Counted from the first letter of the stretch, positions 27,268 through 36,548 are shown. The stretch is 64,000 nt of DNA from Stutzerimonas sp. S1 (GCF_025966695.1 NZ_JAOEIY010000005.1:186001-250000); one strand, 5' to 3'. Program-made: numbers and translations. Notes: a model not told the origin generated them from the sequence alone.

Positions 27268-28157
27268 CAGGCGTCCCTCCCCATCAGGCCGGCCGGGCGC
27301 ACCAGCAGCACGATCGCCATGATCACGAAGATCACGATGTTGGAAGCCTCCGGATAGAACACCTTGGTCAGCCCCTCGAGAATGCCCAGCATGTAGCCGG
27401 TGATGATGGCGCCGAGAATCGAGCCCATGCCGCCGACCACCACCACGGCGAACACCACGATGATCAGGTTCGAGCCCATCAGCGGGCTGACCTGGTAGAT
27501 CGGCGCGGCGAGCATGCCGGCCAGCCCGGCCAGCGCCGCGCCCATGCCGTAGGTGAAGGTCAGGAGCAGCGGCACGTTGATGCCGAAGGTGCGCACCAGC
27601 GTCGGGTTCTCGGTGGCGGCGCGCAGGTAGGCGCCGAGTTTGGTCTTCTCGATCAGCAGCCAGCTGGCGATGCAGATCACCAGCGAAGCCAGCACGACCC
27701 AGGCGCGGTACTTGGGCAGGAACATGAAGCCCAGGTTGTAGCCACCGGCCAGTTCTTTCGGCACGGCGTAGGGCTGCCCGGAGGAGCCGTAGAAGTAGCG
27801 GAACGCGCCCTCCAGGGCGAGCGCCAGACCGAAGGTGAAGAGCAGGCTGTAGAGATGGTCGAGGTTGTACAACCGCGATAGCGCGAGACGCTCGATCACC
27901 GCGCTGACCAGGCCGACGATGATCGGCGCGAGAATCAGTGCCGGCCAGTAGCCGATGCCCAGGGTGGCCAGCAGCAGGTAGCCGGCGAAGGCACCGATCA
28001 TGTACTGCGCGCCGTGGGCGAAATTGATGATCTTCAGCATGCCGAAGATGATCGCCAGGCCGAGGCTGAGCATGGCGTAGAACGAGCCGTTGATCAGGCC
28101 GATCAACAGCTGGCCGAGAAAGGCCTGGATAGGTACATCGAAAATCGTCGTCATCAA
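27267..28157 (-). CDS. livH: Branched-chain amino acid-type ABC transporter permease (LivH family)
   Basis: A 296-residue membrane protein with about eight helices. Family signatures are QLLIGLINGSFYAMLSLGLA at the start, IINFAHGAQYMIGAFAGYLL, and the EAA-like GGMGSILGAIITGYMLGI near residue 240. It overlaps the upstream ATPase gene by 4 bp and touches the downstream permease by 1 bp. It forms the transmembrane channel with the LivM-type subunit. Confidence 0.92.
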   Translation of the reverse strand: MMTTIFDVPIQAFLGQLLIGLINGSFYAMLSLGLAIIFGMLKIINFAHGAQYMIGAFAGYLLLATLGIGYWPALILAPIIVGLVSAVIERLALSRLYNLDHLYSLLFTFGLALALEGAFRYFYGSSGQPYAVPKELAGGYNLGFMFLPKYRAWVVLASLVICIASWLLIEKTKLGAYLRAATENPTLVRTFGINVPLLLTFTYGMGAALAGLAGMLAAPIYQVSPLMGSNLIIVVFAVVVVGGMGSILGAIITGYMLGILEGLTKVFYPEASNIVIFVIMAIVLLVRPAGLMGRDA

Positions 28158-28858
28158 ACCCCCAGAGCTTCGTTGAGCATGCTCATGCGGCCGGGCAGTT
28201 CGTCGACGTTGAAGGTGTCGATGACCTTGCCGTGGTCGACCACGTAGAAACGGTCGGCGACCTTGCTGGCGAAGCGGAAGTTCTGCTCCACCAGCAGAAT
28301 GGTCATGCCGCGCTGCTTGAGCGTCATCAGTACCTCGCCGATGCGTTGCACGATCACCGGTGCCAGGCCTTCGGTGGGCTCGTCGAGCAGTAGCAGTTTG
28401 GCGCCGGTGCGCAAGATGCGCGCCATGGCCAGCATCTGCTGCTCGCCCCCGGAAAGCTTGGTGCCCGGGCTCTTGCGGCGTTCCTCGAGGTTGGGGAACA
28501 GCTGGTAGATCTCAGCCAGGGTCATGCCACCCTTGGCGATCACCGGTGGCAGGGTGAGGTTCTCTTCCACCGACAGGGTGGAGAAGATGCCGCGCTCCTC
28601 CGGCACGTAGCCGATGCCGTGGCGGGCAGTGCGGTGCAGCGGTACGCGCAGCATGTCCTTGCCGTCGAAGCGGATGCTGCCGCTGCGCTTGCGGATGATG
28701 CCGACGATCGAGCGCAGCGCAGTGGTCTTGCCGACGCCGTTGCGCCCGAGCAGGGTTACTGTTTCGCCCTGATGGACGTCCAGGTCGATGCCATGCAGGG
28801 CGTGGCTTTCGCCATACCACGCGTTGAGGTCGCGCACGCTGAGTAGCGGCTCAGTCAT
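28154..28858 (-). CDS. livF: ABC transporter ATPase (LivF family)
   Basis: A 234-residue ATPase. Walker A is LLGRNGVGKTTALRS (residues about 36-50), the ABC signature is LSGGEQQMLAMAR, Walker B is LLLLDEPTEGLAP, and the switch His lies in ILLVEQNFRFA. The GVGKTT form with YVPEERGIF is typical of LivF. Its start overlaps the LivG gene by 8 bp and its stop overlaps the LivH gene by 4 bp. Confidence 0.94.
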   Translation of the reverse strand: MTEPLLSVRDLNAWYGESHALHGIDLDVHQGETVTLLGRNGVGKTTALRSIVGIIRKRSGSIRFDGKDMLRVPLHRTARHGIGYVPEERGIFSTLSVEENLTLPPVIAKGGMTLAEIYQLFPNLEERRKSPGTKLSGGEQQMLAMARILRTGAKLLLLDEPTEGLAPVIVQRIGEVLMTLKQRGMTILLVEQNFRFASKVADRFYVVDHGKVIDTFNVDELPGRMSMLNEALGV

Positions 28859-29663
28859 CTTCGGTCCCCATGTAGGCCACCCGCACGCGCTCGTCCTGAC
28901 TGACCGTACGGTAGTCGCCGGAAGTCAGGATTTCGCCGCGCTGCAGCACCGTCACCTGGTGGCAGAGATCGGCGACCACCTTGAGGTTGTGTTCGACCAT
29001 CAGCACCGCACGCTGGCTGGCAACCTCGCGGATGATTTCCGCCACCACATGCACATCCTCATGCCCCATGCCGGCCATGGGCTCGTCGAGCAACAGCACC
29101 TTGGGTTCCAGCGCCAGGGTAGTGGCGATCTCCAGCACGCGCTTGCGCCCGTAGGAAAGGTCGGCGGCCGGTTCGTTGCGCTTGTCCTGCAGGCCGACTG
29201 ATTCGAGCAACTGCATGGCGCGCTCGTTGAGGCGGTTGAGCGAGCGCATCGGCAGCCAGCACTGAGTCGCCAGCCCGTTCGGTCGCTGCAGGGCGACCCT
29301 TACGTTGTCCAGCACCGACAGATGCGGGAACACCGCGGAGATCTGGAACGAACGCACCAGGCCCATGCGTGCCACCTTGGCCGGATCGGTGCGGGTGATG
29401 TCGTGATCGAGCAGGCGAATGCTGCCGCTGGTGGGCTGCAGGAACTTGGTCAGCAGGTTGAACACCGTGGTCTTGCCCGCGCCATTGGGGCCGATCATGG
29501 CGTGCACCTGGGCATGGCGCACGTCCAGATCGACATTGTTCACCGCGACGAATCCGCCGAACTCCTTGCGCAGACCACGCGCCGAGAGCATCACCGGCGA
29601 GTCCGTGTCTGCGCCGGCGGATGGCCCGCCGGCGCTCAGGCTTTGCGCTGCCGCCATGCTCAT
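28851..29663 (-). CDS. livG: ABC transporter ATPase (LivG family)
   Basis: A 270-residue ATPase. Walker A is MIGPNGAGKTTVFNLLT, the Q-loop and signature region is DLSYGRKRVLEIATTLAL (a LivG-type variant, SYGxxR rather than SGGQ), and Walker B is VLLLDEPMAGMGHEDV. It begins with about 25 extra residues rich in Ala/Ser/Gly before the ATPase core. It overlaps the substrate-binding-protein gene by ATGA. Confidence 0.94.
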   Translation of the reverse strand: MSMAAAQSLSAGGPSAGADTDSPVMLSARGLRKEFGGFVAVNNVDLDVRHAQVHAMIGPNGAGKTTVFNLLTKFLQPTSGSIRLLDHDITRTDPAKVARMGLVRSFQISAVFPHLSVLDNVRVALQRPNGLATQCWLPMRSLNRLNERAMQLLESVGLQDKRNEPAADLSYGRKRVLEIATTLALEPKVLLLDEPMAGMGHEDVHVVAEIIREVASQRAVLMVEHNLKVVADLCHQVTVLQRGEILTSGDYRTVSQDERVRVAYMGTEDD

Positions 29664-30868
29664 TGCCCGGCCAGTTCGCAGCCGCTGTCGGCCGGTTTGA
29701 TGTAAGCCTCGTCACCCGGCACAGTGGCCAGCACCTTGTAGTAGTCCCAGTCGCGCTTGCTGTCCTCTGGCTTCTTCACCTCCATCAGGTAGACGTCGCT
29801 GATCAGCCGGCCATTGGCGCCGACCTTGGCGTTGCGCGCGAAAACGTCGTCAACCGGCATCTCGTGCATCGCTTTGGCCACCGGCTCGGTGGCGTCGCTG
29901 CCGACCTTGTCGATCGCCTTCAGGTACTGCATCACGCCGGAGTAGGTGCCGGCGTGGACCATGTTCGGCATGCGTCCGGTGCGCTTGAAGAAGCGCTCGC
30001 CGAACTCGCGGGATTTGTCGTCGCGATCCCAGTAGAAGCTCTCGGTCAGGGTCAGGCCCTGCGCAGCATCGAGGCCCAGGCCGTGCACCTCAGCGAGGGT
30101 GAACAGCAGTGCGGCGAGGCGCTGCCCGCTGGCGACGATGCCGAACTCGGCGGCCTGCTTGATGCTGTTGGCCGTATCCAGGCCGGCGTTGGCCAGGCCA
30201 ATGACCTTGGCACCGGACGACTGCGCCTGCAGCAGGAAGGACGAATAGTCAGTGGTCGCCAGCGGATGGCGCACCGCGCCCTTGACCTCGCCGCCCTTGG
30301 ATTTGACGAACTTGGCCGTCTGCTCCTCCAGGGAATAGCCGAAGGCGTAGTCGGCAGTGAGGAAATACCAGCTGTCGCCGCCCTGGGAAACCAGCGCGCC
30401 GCCGGTGCCGACTGCCAGTGCGTGAGTGTCGTAGGCCCAGTGGAAGCCATATGGCGAGCACTGCTTGCCGGTCAGTTCGGTGGTGGCGGCGCCGGTGACC
30501 AGATTGATCTTCTTCTTGCTCTTGGAAATGCCTTGCACCGCCAGCGCCACCGAGGAGGTGGTCAGCTCCATGATCGCGTCGACCTGCTCGCGGTCGTACC
30601 ACTGGCGAGCGATGTTGGAGGCGATGTCCGGCTTGTTCTGATGGTCGGCGGTGACGATCTCGATCGGCACGCCTTGCACCTTGCCGCCGAAATCCTCGGC
30701 TGCCATCTTCGCTGCCTCGAACGACCATTTGCCGCCGAAGTCGGCGTATACGCCCGACTGATCGTTGAGGATGCCGATCTTCACCTTGCCGTCGGAAATC
30801 TCCGCCGCCGACGCTGGCACGGCGACTGCTGCCGTCAGGGTTGCCGCTGCAATTGCTGAAAGCTTCAT
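29660..30868 (-). CDS. Periplasmic substrate-binding protein of a branched-chain amino acid-type ABC transporter
   Basis: A 402-residue protein with a Sec signal peptide (MKLSAIAAATLTAAVAVPASA). The mature part is a type I periplasmic binding fold: KVKIGILNDQSGVYADFGGK, then NKPDIASNIARQW and AVQGISKSKKKINLVTGAAT. It is the first gene of the operon, preceded by AAGGAGA, and is 402 residues, longer than LivK/LivJ (about 370), closer to amide/urea/aromatic-acid binders of the HAAT family. The ligand is therefore open. Confidence 0.9.
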   Translation of the reverse strand: MKLSAIAAATLTAAVAVPASAAEISDGKVKIGILNDQSGVYADFGGKWSFEAAKMAAEDFGGKVQGVPIEIVTADHQNKPDIASNIARQWYDREQVDAIMELTTSSVALAVQGISKSKKKINLVTGAATTELTGKQCSPYGFHWAYDTHALAVGTGGALVSQGGDSWYFLTADYAFGYSLEEQTAKFVKSKGGEVKGAVRHPLATTDYSSFLLQAQSSGAKVIGLANAGLDTANSIKQAAEFGIVASGQRLAALLFTLAEVHGLGLDAAQGLTLTESFYWDRDDKSREFGERFFKRTGRMPNMVHAGTYSGVMQYLKAIDKVGSDATEPVAKAMHEMPVDDVFARNAKVGANGRLISDVYLMEVKKPEDSKRDWDYYKVLATVPGDEAYIKPADSGCELAGQ

Positions 30869-31402
30869 GCGTATCTCCTTGCGCTATGGGGCCGCGTGCA
30901 GGACGCCCCGGTCGCTGGGTGCGCCGGACAAGCGGCTGAATGGGAACTCGACATGGCCGATCGGGCGCAGGCGGTCGCAGATCCGTAACGTCGCGGAGCG
31001 GGTCTGAGAACGGCGGCTACTGCGTTGGTCGCAGGTGGGTATCGGGCGGTTGAATGGATGAGCACGATCCGCGCAGTGGATTCGTGCCGGAACGGGGCGC
31101 CGGGATGCATGGCGCGGCGCAGGGTGAGGCTGGAGTCGGCCCTGACGGTGGGGCATCTGCTGTCCCTTTTATTGTTATTAGTAGAACTAACCGTAGCAGG
31201 GCTTTTGGCGTTGGCAACCGCGCCGACGGCTTGGCGCGGCGCAGCTGCGGCGCTTGAAGGCGCGTGGCGAAAAGGTCGATCCGCGCGCCATCCGGCCTGG
31301 CGCTCAGTTGCGTGTCGGCATCGGTTGCGGTTTTTTTTCGAGGATCATGTGGCTGTCACCTTTGCCGTATAGACTCGACCGATCAGGTACGGGAGGTGTG
31401 GC
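30869..31402. other. Divergent intergenic region between the ABC operon and parA-like gene
   Basis: This 534-bp region has no convincing ORF. An AT-rich island at about 31160-31195 (TTTTATTGTTATTAGTAGAA) stands out in GC-rich surroundings and may hold the transporter promoter, which would leave a leader of about 300 nt. The parA-like gene has a separate short upstream region with a T-tract at about 31330-31340. Confidence 0.45.
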
Positions 31403-32176
31403 ATGCGCAGGGTCGTGTTCAATCAGAAAGGTGGCGTCGGTAAGTCCAGCATTGCCTGCAATCTGGCCGCGGTGAGTGCCGCGCAGGGCTATCGCACACT
31501 GCTGGTGGATCTCGATGCGCAGGGCAATTCGACCCACTACCTGAGCGGTCTGACCGGCGACGATGTACCCACCGGCATTGCCGATTTCTTCAAGCAGGTG
31601 CTGGCCAGCGGCTCAAGCGGCAAGAAGGCGCGCCCGCCGATCCTTGAGACGCCGTTCGATAATCTGCACCTGATCACCGCTACCGCCGAGCTGGCCGACT
31701 TGCAGCCCAAGCTGGAGGCCAAGCACAAGATCAACAAGCTGCGCAAACTGCTCGACGCTTTGGCCGATGACTACGAGCGGATCTACCTGGATACGCCGCC
31801 GGCGCTCAACTTCTACACGGTTTCGGCACTGATCGCCGCGCAACGCTGCCTGATTCCCTTCGACTGCGACAGCTTCTCGCGGCAGGCGCTATACGGCCTG
31901 CTGGCGGAGATCGAGGATCTGCGCGAGGACCACAACGAGGCGCTGGAGGTGGAGGGCATCGTGGTCAACCAGTTCCAGCCTCGGGCGGCGCTGCCACAAC
32001 AGATGATTGCCGAGTTGCTGGAGGAAGGGCTGCCGGTGTTGCCAGTCAACCTGATGAGCTCGGTGCGAATGCGCGAGTCGCACCAGGCCTGCATGCCGCT
32101 GATCCATCTCGATCCGCGGCACAAGCTGACCCTGCAATTCGTCGAGCTGCACGACCTGCTGGAAAGCGAACGCTAG
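31403..32176 (+). CDS. ParA family ATPase (orphan)
   Basis: A 257-residue deviant Walker ATPase. It begins with the P-loop VFNQKGGVGKSSIACNLA (signature Lys in KGGVGKSS), then LLVDLDAQGNSTHYL and YLDTPPALNFYT. There is no adjacent parB or parS-like cluster, so chromosome segregation is not implied; such orphans often position protein machinery. It has an insert rich in Ser/Gly/Lys near residues 68-77. Its TAG overlaps the stop codon of the convergent universal stress gene within CTAG (32173-32176). Confidence 0.88.
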   Translation: MRRVVFNQKGGVGKSSIACNLAAVSAAQGYRTLLVDLDAQGNSTHYLSGLTGDDVPTGIADFFKQVLASGSSGKKARPPILETPFDNLHLITATAELADLQPKLEAKHKINKLRKLLDALADDYERIYLDTPPALNFYTVSALIAAQRCLIPFDCDSFSRQALYGLLAEIEDLREDHNEALEVEGIVVNQFQPRAALPQQMIAELLEEGLPVLPVNLMSSVRMRESHQACMPLIHLDPRHKLTLQFVELHDLLESER

Positions 32177-32970
32177 CGCGCTACCAGCACATCGCACGGC
32201 GGCTCGTCGAGGAACTGCCGTGTCAGACTGCCGAGCAGTGCACTGCTGATCTCGCCGCGACTATGCCCGCCGAGTGCCAGCAGTTGCGGATGCAGCTCGC
32301 CGATGGCGGCTTCCAGGCAGTTGCTGCGCTCGCCCTGATGCAGGCTATAGCTCAGGGTCGCACCGCTGACGGGCAGGGTGCTTTCGATGTCCTCGATCAG
32401 CTGCTCGAACAGTTCGTGCTGCAGACTCAGCGCTTCGGCGTCCGGCCCGTGAACCTCGGCGACCTCGTGGATATGCAGGGCATGCAGCTCGCTGTCAGCG
32501 GGCATCAGTTGCCAGGCCGCCTGCAGCGCGCGGTTGGCACTCGGGGAGAAGTCCAGCGCGGCGAGCGCGCAGGTATAGGGCTCGATCGCCGGGTGAATGG
32601 CCAGCAGCAGCGGCGCCGGGCTGCTCAGCAGGATGCGTTCGAGCGTCGTACCGGCGAATCCCAGGCTCGATTGCCGATGATGGCGACCGAGGACCAGCAG
32701 GTCGGCTTCCAGGCCCTGCGCCTGGGTCAGCACTTCTTCGGCGGGGTGGCCCTGGCGAATCCACAGCTGTGCCGTTGCGGCCGCAGTCGCCGGCAGCCGC
32801 GTCTGCAGCTCGCTGCGTACCGCTGCCTCGTCCCGCGGCTCTTCACGGTTGTCGATCACATGCAGCACGCTCAGCCGCGCACCGCTCTGCTGCGCCAGCT
32901 GAGCGGCGCGCCGCAAGGCCAGGTCGGCTTCGGGACTGAGGTCGTGGGCGACGAGTATGTGCTGAACCAT
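32173..32970 (-). CDS. Tandem universal stress protein (UspE-like)
   Basis: A 265-residue protein of two Usp domains. The first begins MVQHILVAHDLSPEADLALR and has LVLGRHHRQSSLGFAGTTLE (the ATP-binding G-x2-G-x(9)-G-S/T type region); the second begins near residue 135 (CALAALDFSPSANRALQAAW) and ends with LALGGHSRGEISSALLGSLT. The start at 32970 is the first Met of the Usp fold; the longer frame to 33051 is not conserved-looking. Nucleotide binding is likely in at least one domain. The stop codon overlaps that of the parA-like gene. Confidence 0.9.
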   Translation of the reverse strand: MVQHILVAHDLSPEADLALRRAAQLAQQSGARLSVLHVIDNREEPRDEAAVRSELQTRLPATAAATAQLWIRQGHPAEEVLTQAQGLEADLLVLGRHHRQSSLGFAGTTLERILLSSPAPLLLAIHPAIEPYTCALAALDFSPSANRALQAAWQLMPADSELHALHIHEVAEVHGPDAEALSLQHELFEQLIEDIESTLPVSGATLSYSLHQGERSNCLEAAIGELHPQLLALGGHSRGEISSALLGSLTRQFLDEPPCDVLVAR

Positions 32971-33159
32971 GATGGCCTCGGGTAGCAAAAAAACCGAGTA
33001 TGCCGTGCGTTGTCGGTGCTGTCCTGTGGCGCTCTGCCTCAATGCCCCCACGCTGGCGCTCTGATCTGGCGCAACGGTTGCAGTAACTGGCCTATCGTCG
33101 CGCTTTTGCTGGTAGGCACCGTGCGGCTATGCTTGCCGGCATTCGCAGGAGGGGGCTGG

Positions 33160-34071
33160 ATGAGCAAGGTCAATGTATTGGTAGTGGATGATGCGCCGTT
33201 CATTCGCGACCTGGTGAAGAAGGGGCTGCGCAGTCAGTTTCCCGGAATTCAGATCGAGGAAGCGGTCAACGGGCGTAAGGCCCAGCAGATGCTCGGTCGC
33301 GAGCGCTTTGATCTGGTTCTTTGCGATTGGGAAATGCCGGAGATGTCCGGACTCGAGCTGCTGACCTGGTGTCGCGCGCAGGATGCGCTGAAAACCACGC
33401 CGTTCATCATGGTGACCAGCCGTGGGGACAAGGAGAACGTCGTACAGGCGATCCAGGCCGGTGTGTCGGACTTCATCGGCAAACCTTTCTCCAACGAGCA
33501 GCTGACCAGCAAGGTGCGCAAGGCGCTCGGGCGTGCCGGCAAGCTCGATGCGCTGGCAGCCAGTGCGCCGGTTAGAACCCTGGCGTCCGGGATGGCCAAC
33601 GATTCGCTGGCGGCGCTGACCGGCGGCAAGGCTGAAGTGGTGCGGCCTGCGGCCGCTGCAGTGGCGCCGGTTTCCCCGCTGTTGCAGCCGGCCGCGGCAA
33701 AAGCGCCGGCGACCAAGCCCGCGGCCGCGCCGGCTGGTCGCGGACAGGGCCAGCTGCGCCTGGCCGCCGGTACGCTGGCCTGCGTGATCAAGGCGCTGAG
33801 CCTCAAGGAGGCGCTGCTGGTGATCAAGCGCGGCGAGGTGCTGCCACAGGTGCTGGAGAGCGCGGTGCTGGATCTGGAACAGGGTGAGGGTGGTGAGATC
33901 GCCCGCCTGAACGGCTATCTGCATGCGGTGGCGGCGCTGGAACCCAAGCCCGATAGCGAGTGGCTGCAGCTGTCGTTCCGTTTCGTCGATCGCGATCCGC
34001 AGAAGCTCGATTACCTGTCGCGCTTGATTGCCCGGGGTACGGCTCAGAAGCACTTCGTGCCCGGCGCCTGA
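33160..34071 (+). CDS. Response regulator with a C-terminal PilZ-like domain
   Basis: A 303-residue protein. A receiver domain spans residues about 1-125 (VNVLVVDDAPFIRDLVKKGL, phospho-acceptor Asp in FDLVLCDWEMPEMSG, Thr/Ser in MVTSRGDKENV, Lys in IGKPFSNEQL). An Ala/Pro-rich linker (residues about 150-195) leads to a domain of about 105 residues whose end, WLQLSFRFVDRDPQKLDYLS, resembles the last strand and helix of PilZ domains. The RxxxR and D/N-x-S-x-x-G c-di-GMP motifs are not seen, so binding is doubtful. The start has AGGAGGGGG upstream. No histidine kinase is adjacent. Confidence 0.8.
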   Translation: MSKVNVLVVDDAPFIRDLVKKGLRSQFPGIQIEEAVNGRKAQQMLGRERFDLVLCDWEMPEMSGLELLTWCRAQDALKTTPFIMVTSRGDKENVVQAIQAGVSDFIGKPFSNEQLTSKVRKALGRAGKLDALAASAPVRTLASGMANDSLAALTGGKAEVVRPAAAAVAPVSPLLQPAAAKAPATKPAAAPAGRGQGQLRLAAGTLACVIKALSLKEALLVIKRGEVLPQVLESAVLDLEQGEGGEIARLNGYLHAVAALEPKPDSEWLQLSFRFVDRDPQKLDYLSRLIARGTAQKHFVPGA

Positions 34072-34209
34072 GCGCGTTGGGCGCCTTGCGGCGGTTGCCG
34101 GTGCGAACAAACTGACCGGCTTCACACCCCGACGGTTGGTGGCTCGCACCGCACTGGCGGCGCTGCTAGGCTTGCCGCTCCAATACACTTCACGACTAGA
34201 ACTGCCGTT

Positions 34210-35106
34210 ATGCTGGGGCGCCTTCTTTCTCTGCTCGGGCTGTCGCTGCTGGCCACGCCTGCGCTGGCTCTGACCATCTACAAATACACCGATGCCAATG
34301 GCGTGGTGACCTACAGCGACCAGGCATCCGCTGGTGCGCAGGTCTTCGTTTTTCGCGACCGCATGGTGGAGAAACTCGACACCCAGGTGAAGCTGGAAAC
34401 CCGCAAACACGCCGCAGGCGAGACGCTGCTGGTGCGCAACGATTTGTTCGCGCCGGTGGATATCGAACTCAAGCTGGAAAACGTCGAAAACGCCGTCGGC
34501 GCACCGGCCAAGCCGATCCGCTGGGTGCTGCCGCCGCGCAGTCAGATCCGCCTCGCCACCCTGGCGCCGCGCGATTCCAGCAAGCCGCTCAGATACACGC
34601 CGAAGCTGCGACATGCCCTGGGCGATCCACGCCTGCTGCCCAAGCCCTACAAGTACCCGCTGCCGTGGCGTGGCGGACCTTTCCGGCAGACTCAGGGGGC
34701 TAACGGTCAGTACAGCCATTTCACGCCCAAGGGGCGCCATGCGGTGGATATCGCCATGCCCGAGGGCACGCCAATCATCGCTGCACGCGGCGGCGTGGTG
34801 GTGAAGGTGGAGAACGAGCAGACGGGGCGCGGCACCAATCCGGCGGGCAACTTCGTGCGTATCATGCACGACGACGCCACCATGGGTGTCTACCTGCACC
34901 TGATGAAAGGCTCGGTGACCGTGCGCGAAGGCCAGCGGGTGGAAACCGGCACGCGCCTGGCACGCTCCGGCAACACCGGCAATAGCACCGGGCCGCACCT
35001 GCATTTCGTGGTGCAGCGCAACGTCGGTCTCGCGATCGAGTCCATTCCCTTCAACTTCTCTCAGCCGGTCAACAGCCTGCCGAACTTCGCCGTCGGCGGA
35101 GAATGA
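34210..35106 (+). CDS. M23 (LytM) family metallopeptidase with N-terminal DUF4124
   Basis: A 298-residue exported protein. A signal peptide (MLGRLLSLLGLSLLATPALA) precedes a DUF4124 module (IYKYTDANGVVTYSDQAS) and a C-terminal LytM domain. The zinc ligands are visible as GRHAVDIAMPEGTPI (His and Asp) and STGPHLHFVV (HxH). It should be a cell-wall endopeptidase or a regulator of amidases in the periplasm. It ends about 100 bp before the convergent CorC gene. Confidence 0.92.
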   Translation: MLGRLLSLLGLSLLATPALALTIYKYTDANGVVTYSDQASAGAQVFVFRDRMVEKLDTQVKLETRKHAAGETLLVRNDLFAPVDIELKLENVENAVGAPAKPIRWVLPPRSQIRLATLAPRDSSKPLRYTPKLRHALGDPRLLPKPYKYPLPWRGGPFRQTQGANGQYSHFTPKGRHAVDIAMPEGTPIIAARGGVVVKVENEQTGRGTNPAGNFVRIMHDDATMGVYLHLMKGSVTVREGQRVETGTRLARSGNTGNSTGPHLHFVVQRNVGLAIESIPFNFSQPVNSLPNFAVGGE

Positions 35107-35207
35107 ACGCCAGGCATCGAGCGGCGCGCCGGAAGCAGGGCGCACCGCCGCGTCGTTGCAGCCGATGAAGGGCCAGTGTCCGGAGCGCTGGCCGTACGGG
35201 GCAGTCG

Positions 35208-36548
35208 CTACCCCTGTTTGAGCACCTTCGCCAGTACGATTTTCGGCCCGCGCATCTTCTTGATGACGATCTGCAGGCCCTCGACCTGCAGTACCTCGTC
35301 CTCTTCGGGGACGCGCTTGAGGCTTTCGTAAACCAGTCCGGCCAGGGTCTCCGCCTCGACATGGTCGAGATCGACGTGAAGCAGACGCTCGACCTTGAAC
35401 AGCGGGGTGTCGCCGCGCACCAGCAGCTTGCCGGGCTGGTAGGCGAGGATGCCGCGCTCGGTCTTGCGATGCTCATCCTGAATATCGCCGACCAATACTT
35501 CCAGCACGTCTTCCATGGTCAAGAAGCCGATCACCTTGTGGTCGGCTTCCTCCACCAGCACGAAATGCGCGCCACCCTGGCGGAACTGCTCCAGCAGGGC
35601 GTTGAGTGGCATGTGCTTGGAAACCCGTTCCAGCGGCCGCAGCAACGCGTGCAGATCGAAATGCTCGGCCAGACTGCCGTCCTCGGCCAGGGCCAGCAGC
35701 AGGTCCTTGATATGCAGCAGACCGACGTAGTCGCCCTGCGCGCTGTCGTACACCGGGTAGCGGCTGTATTTGTGGCGGCGAATCGTGTCAAGAATCTCGC
35801 CCAGCGGCGCGTCAAGCTCCAGCTGCAGCAGGTCCTCGCGGGAGTTGGCCCAGTCGAGCACCTCCAGCTCGCTCATTTCCACGGCTGATGCGAGCACCTG
35901 AATCTGCTGGTCGCTCGGGTTCATGGCCCGGTTGGAATGCAGGATCAGCTTCAGCTCCTCGCGGCTGTAGTGATGTTCGTGGTGGGCGCCCGGCTCGCCC
36001 TGGCCGGCGAAGCGCAGGATCGCGTTGGCACTGGCGTTGAGCAGGTAGATCGCCGGGTACATCAGCCAGTAGAACAGATACAGCGGCGCGGCCGTCCACA
36101 ACGACAGCAGCTCGGGTTTGCGGATCGCCCAAGACTTGGGTGCCAGCTCGCCAACCACGATGTGCAGATAGGAAATGATGAAGAATGCGGTGAAGAAGGC
36201 GATGCCATGCAGCAGTGCCGGCGAATCGATGCCGATCGCTGTCAGCAGAGGTTCGAGCAGGTGGGCGAAGGCTGGTTCGCCGACCCAGCCGAGGCCCAGC
36301 GACGCCAGGGTGATACCCAGCTGGCATGCCGACAGGTAGGCGTCCAGCTGGTTATGCACGGTGCGCAGGATATGCCCGCGCCAACCGTGCTGGCTGGCGA
36401 TCGCCTCCACTTTGGTGGCGCGCAGCTTGACCATGGCGAACTCGGCGGCCACAAAGAAACCGTTGAGCAGGACGAGGAACAGGGCGAAGAGAATCAGGCC
36501 GAGATCGGCGAAATAGGAGGGTGCAACGTAACTGGGGGAAGGGTCCAT
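35208..36548 (-). CDS. CNNM/CorC-family (hemolysin-like) membrane transporter
   Basis: A 446-residue protein with the N-terminal DUF21 membrane domain (three to four helices, with LVLLNGFFVAAEFAMVKLRA and LGLGWVGEPAF), a pair of CBS domains (residues about 215-340), and a C-terminal CorC_HlyC domain (residues about 355-440). The family acts in Mg2+/Co2+ export or homeostasis. It follows phoR by 124 bp on the same strand; similar genes lie next to phoBR in other pseudomonads as I recall. Confidence 0.92.
   Translation of the reverse strand: MDPSPSYVAPSYFADLGLILFALFLVLLNGFFVAAEFAMVKLRATKVEAIASQHGWRGHILRTVHNQLDAYLSACQLGITLASLGLGWVGEPAFAHLLEPLLTAIGIDSPALLHGIAFFTAFFIISYLHIVVGELAPKSWAIRKPELLSLWTAAPLYLFYWLMYPAIYLLNASANAILRFAGQGEPGAHHEHHYSREELKLILHSNRAMNPSDQQIQVLASAVEMSELEVLDWANSREDLLQLELDAPLGEILDTIRRHKYSRYPVYDSAQGDYVGLLHIKDLLLALAEDGSLAEHFDLHALLRPLERVSKHMPLNALLEQFRQGGAHFVLVEEADHKVIGFLTMEDVLEVLVGDIQDEHRKTERGILAYQPGKLLVRGDTPLFKVERLLHVDLDHVEAETLAGLVYESLKRVPEEDEVLQVEGLQIVIKKMRGPKIVLAKVLKQG

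Noticed and set aside
33127..35145. A 672-codon minus-strand frame
   Set aside because: It is antisense to the response regulator and the M23 peptidase, both supported by motifs.
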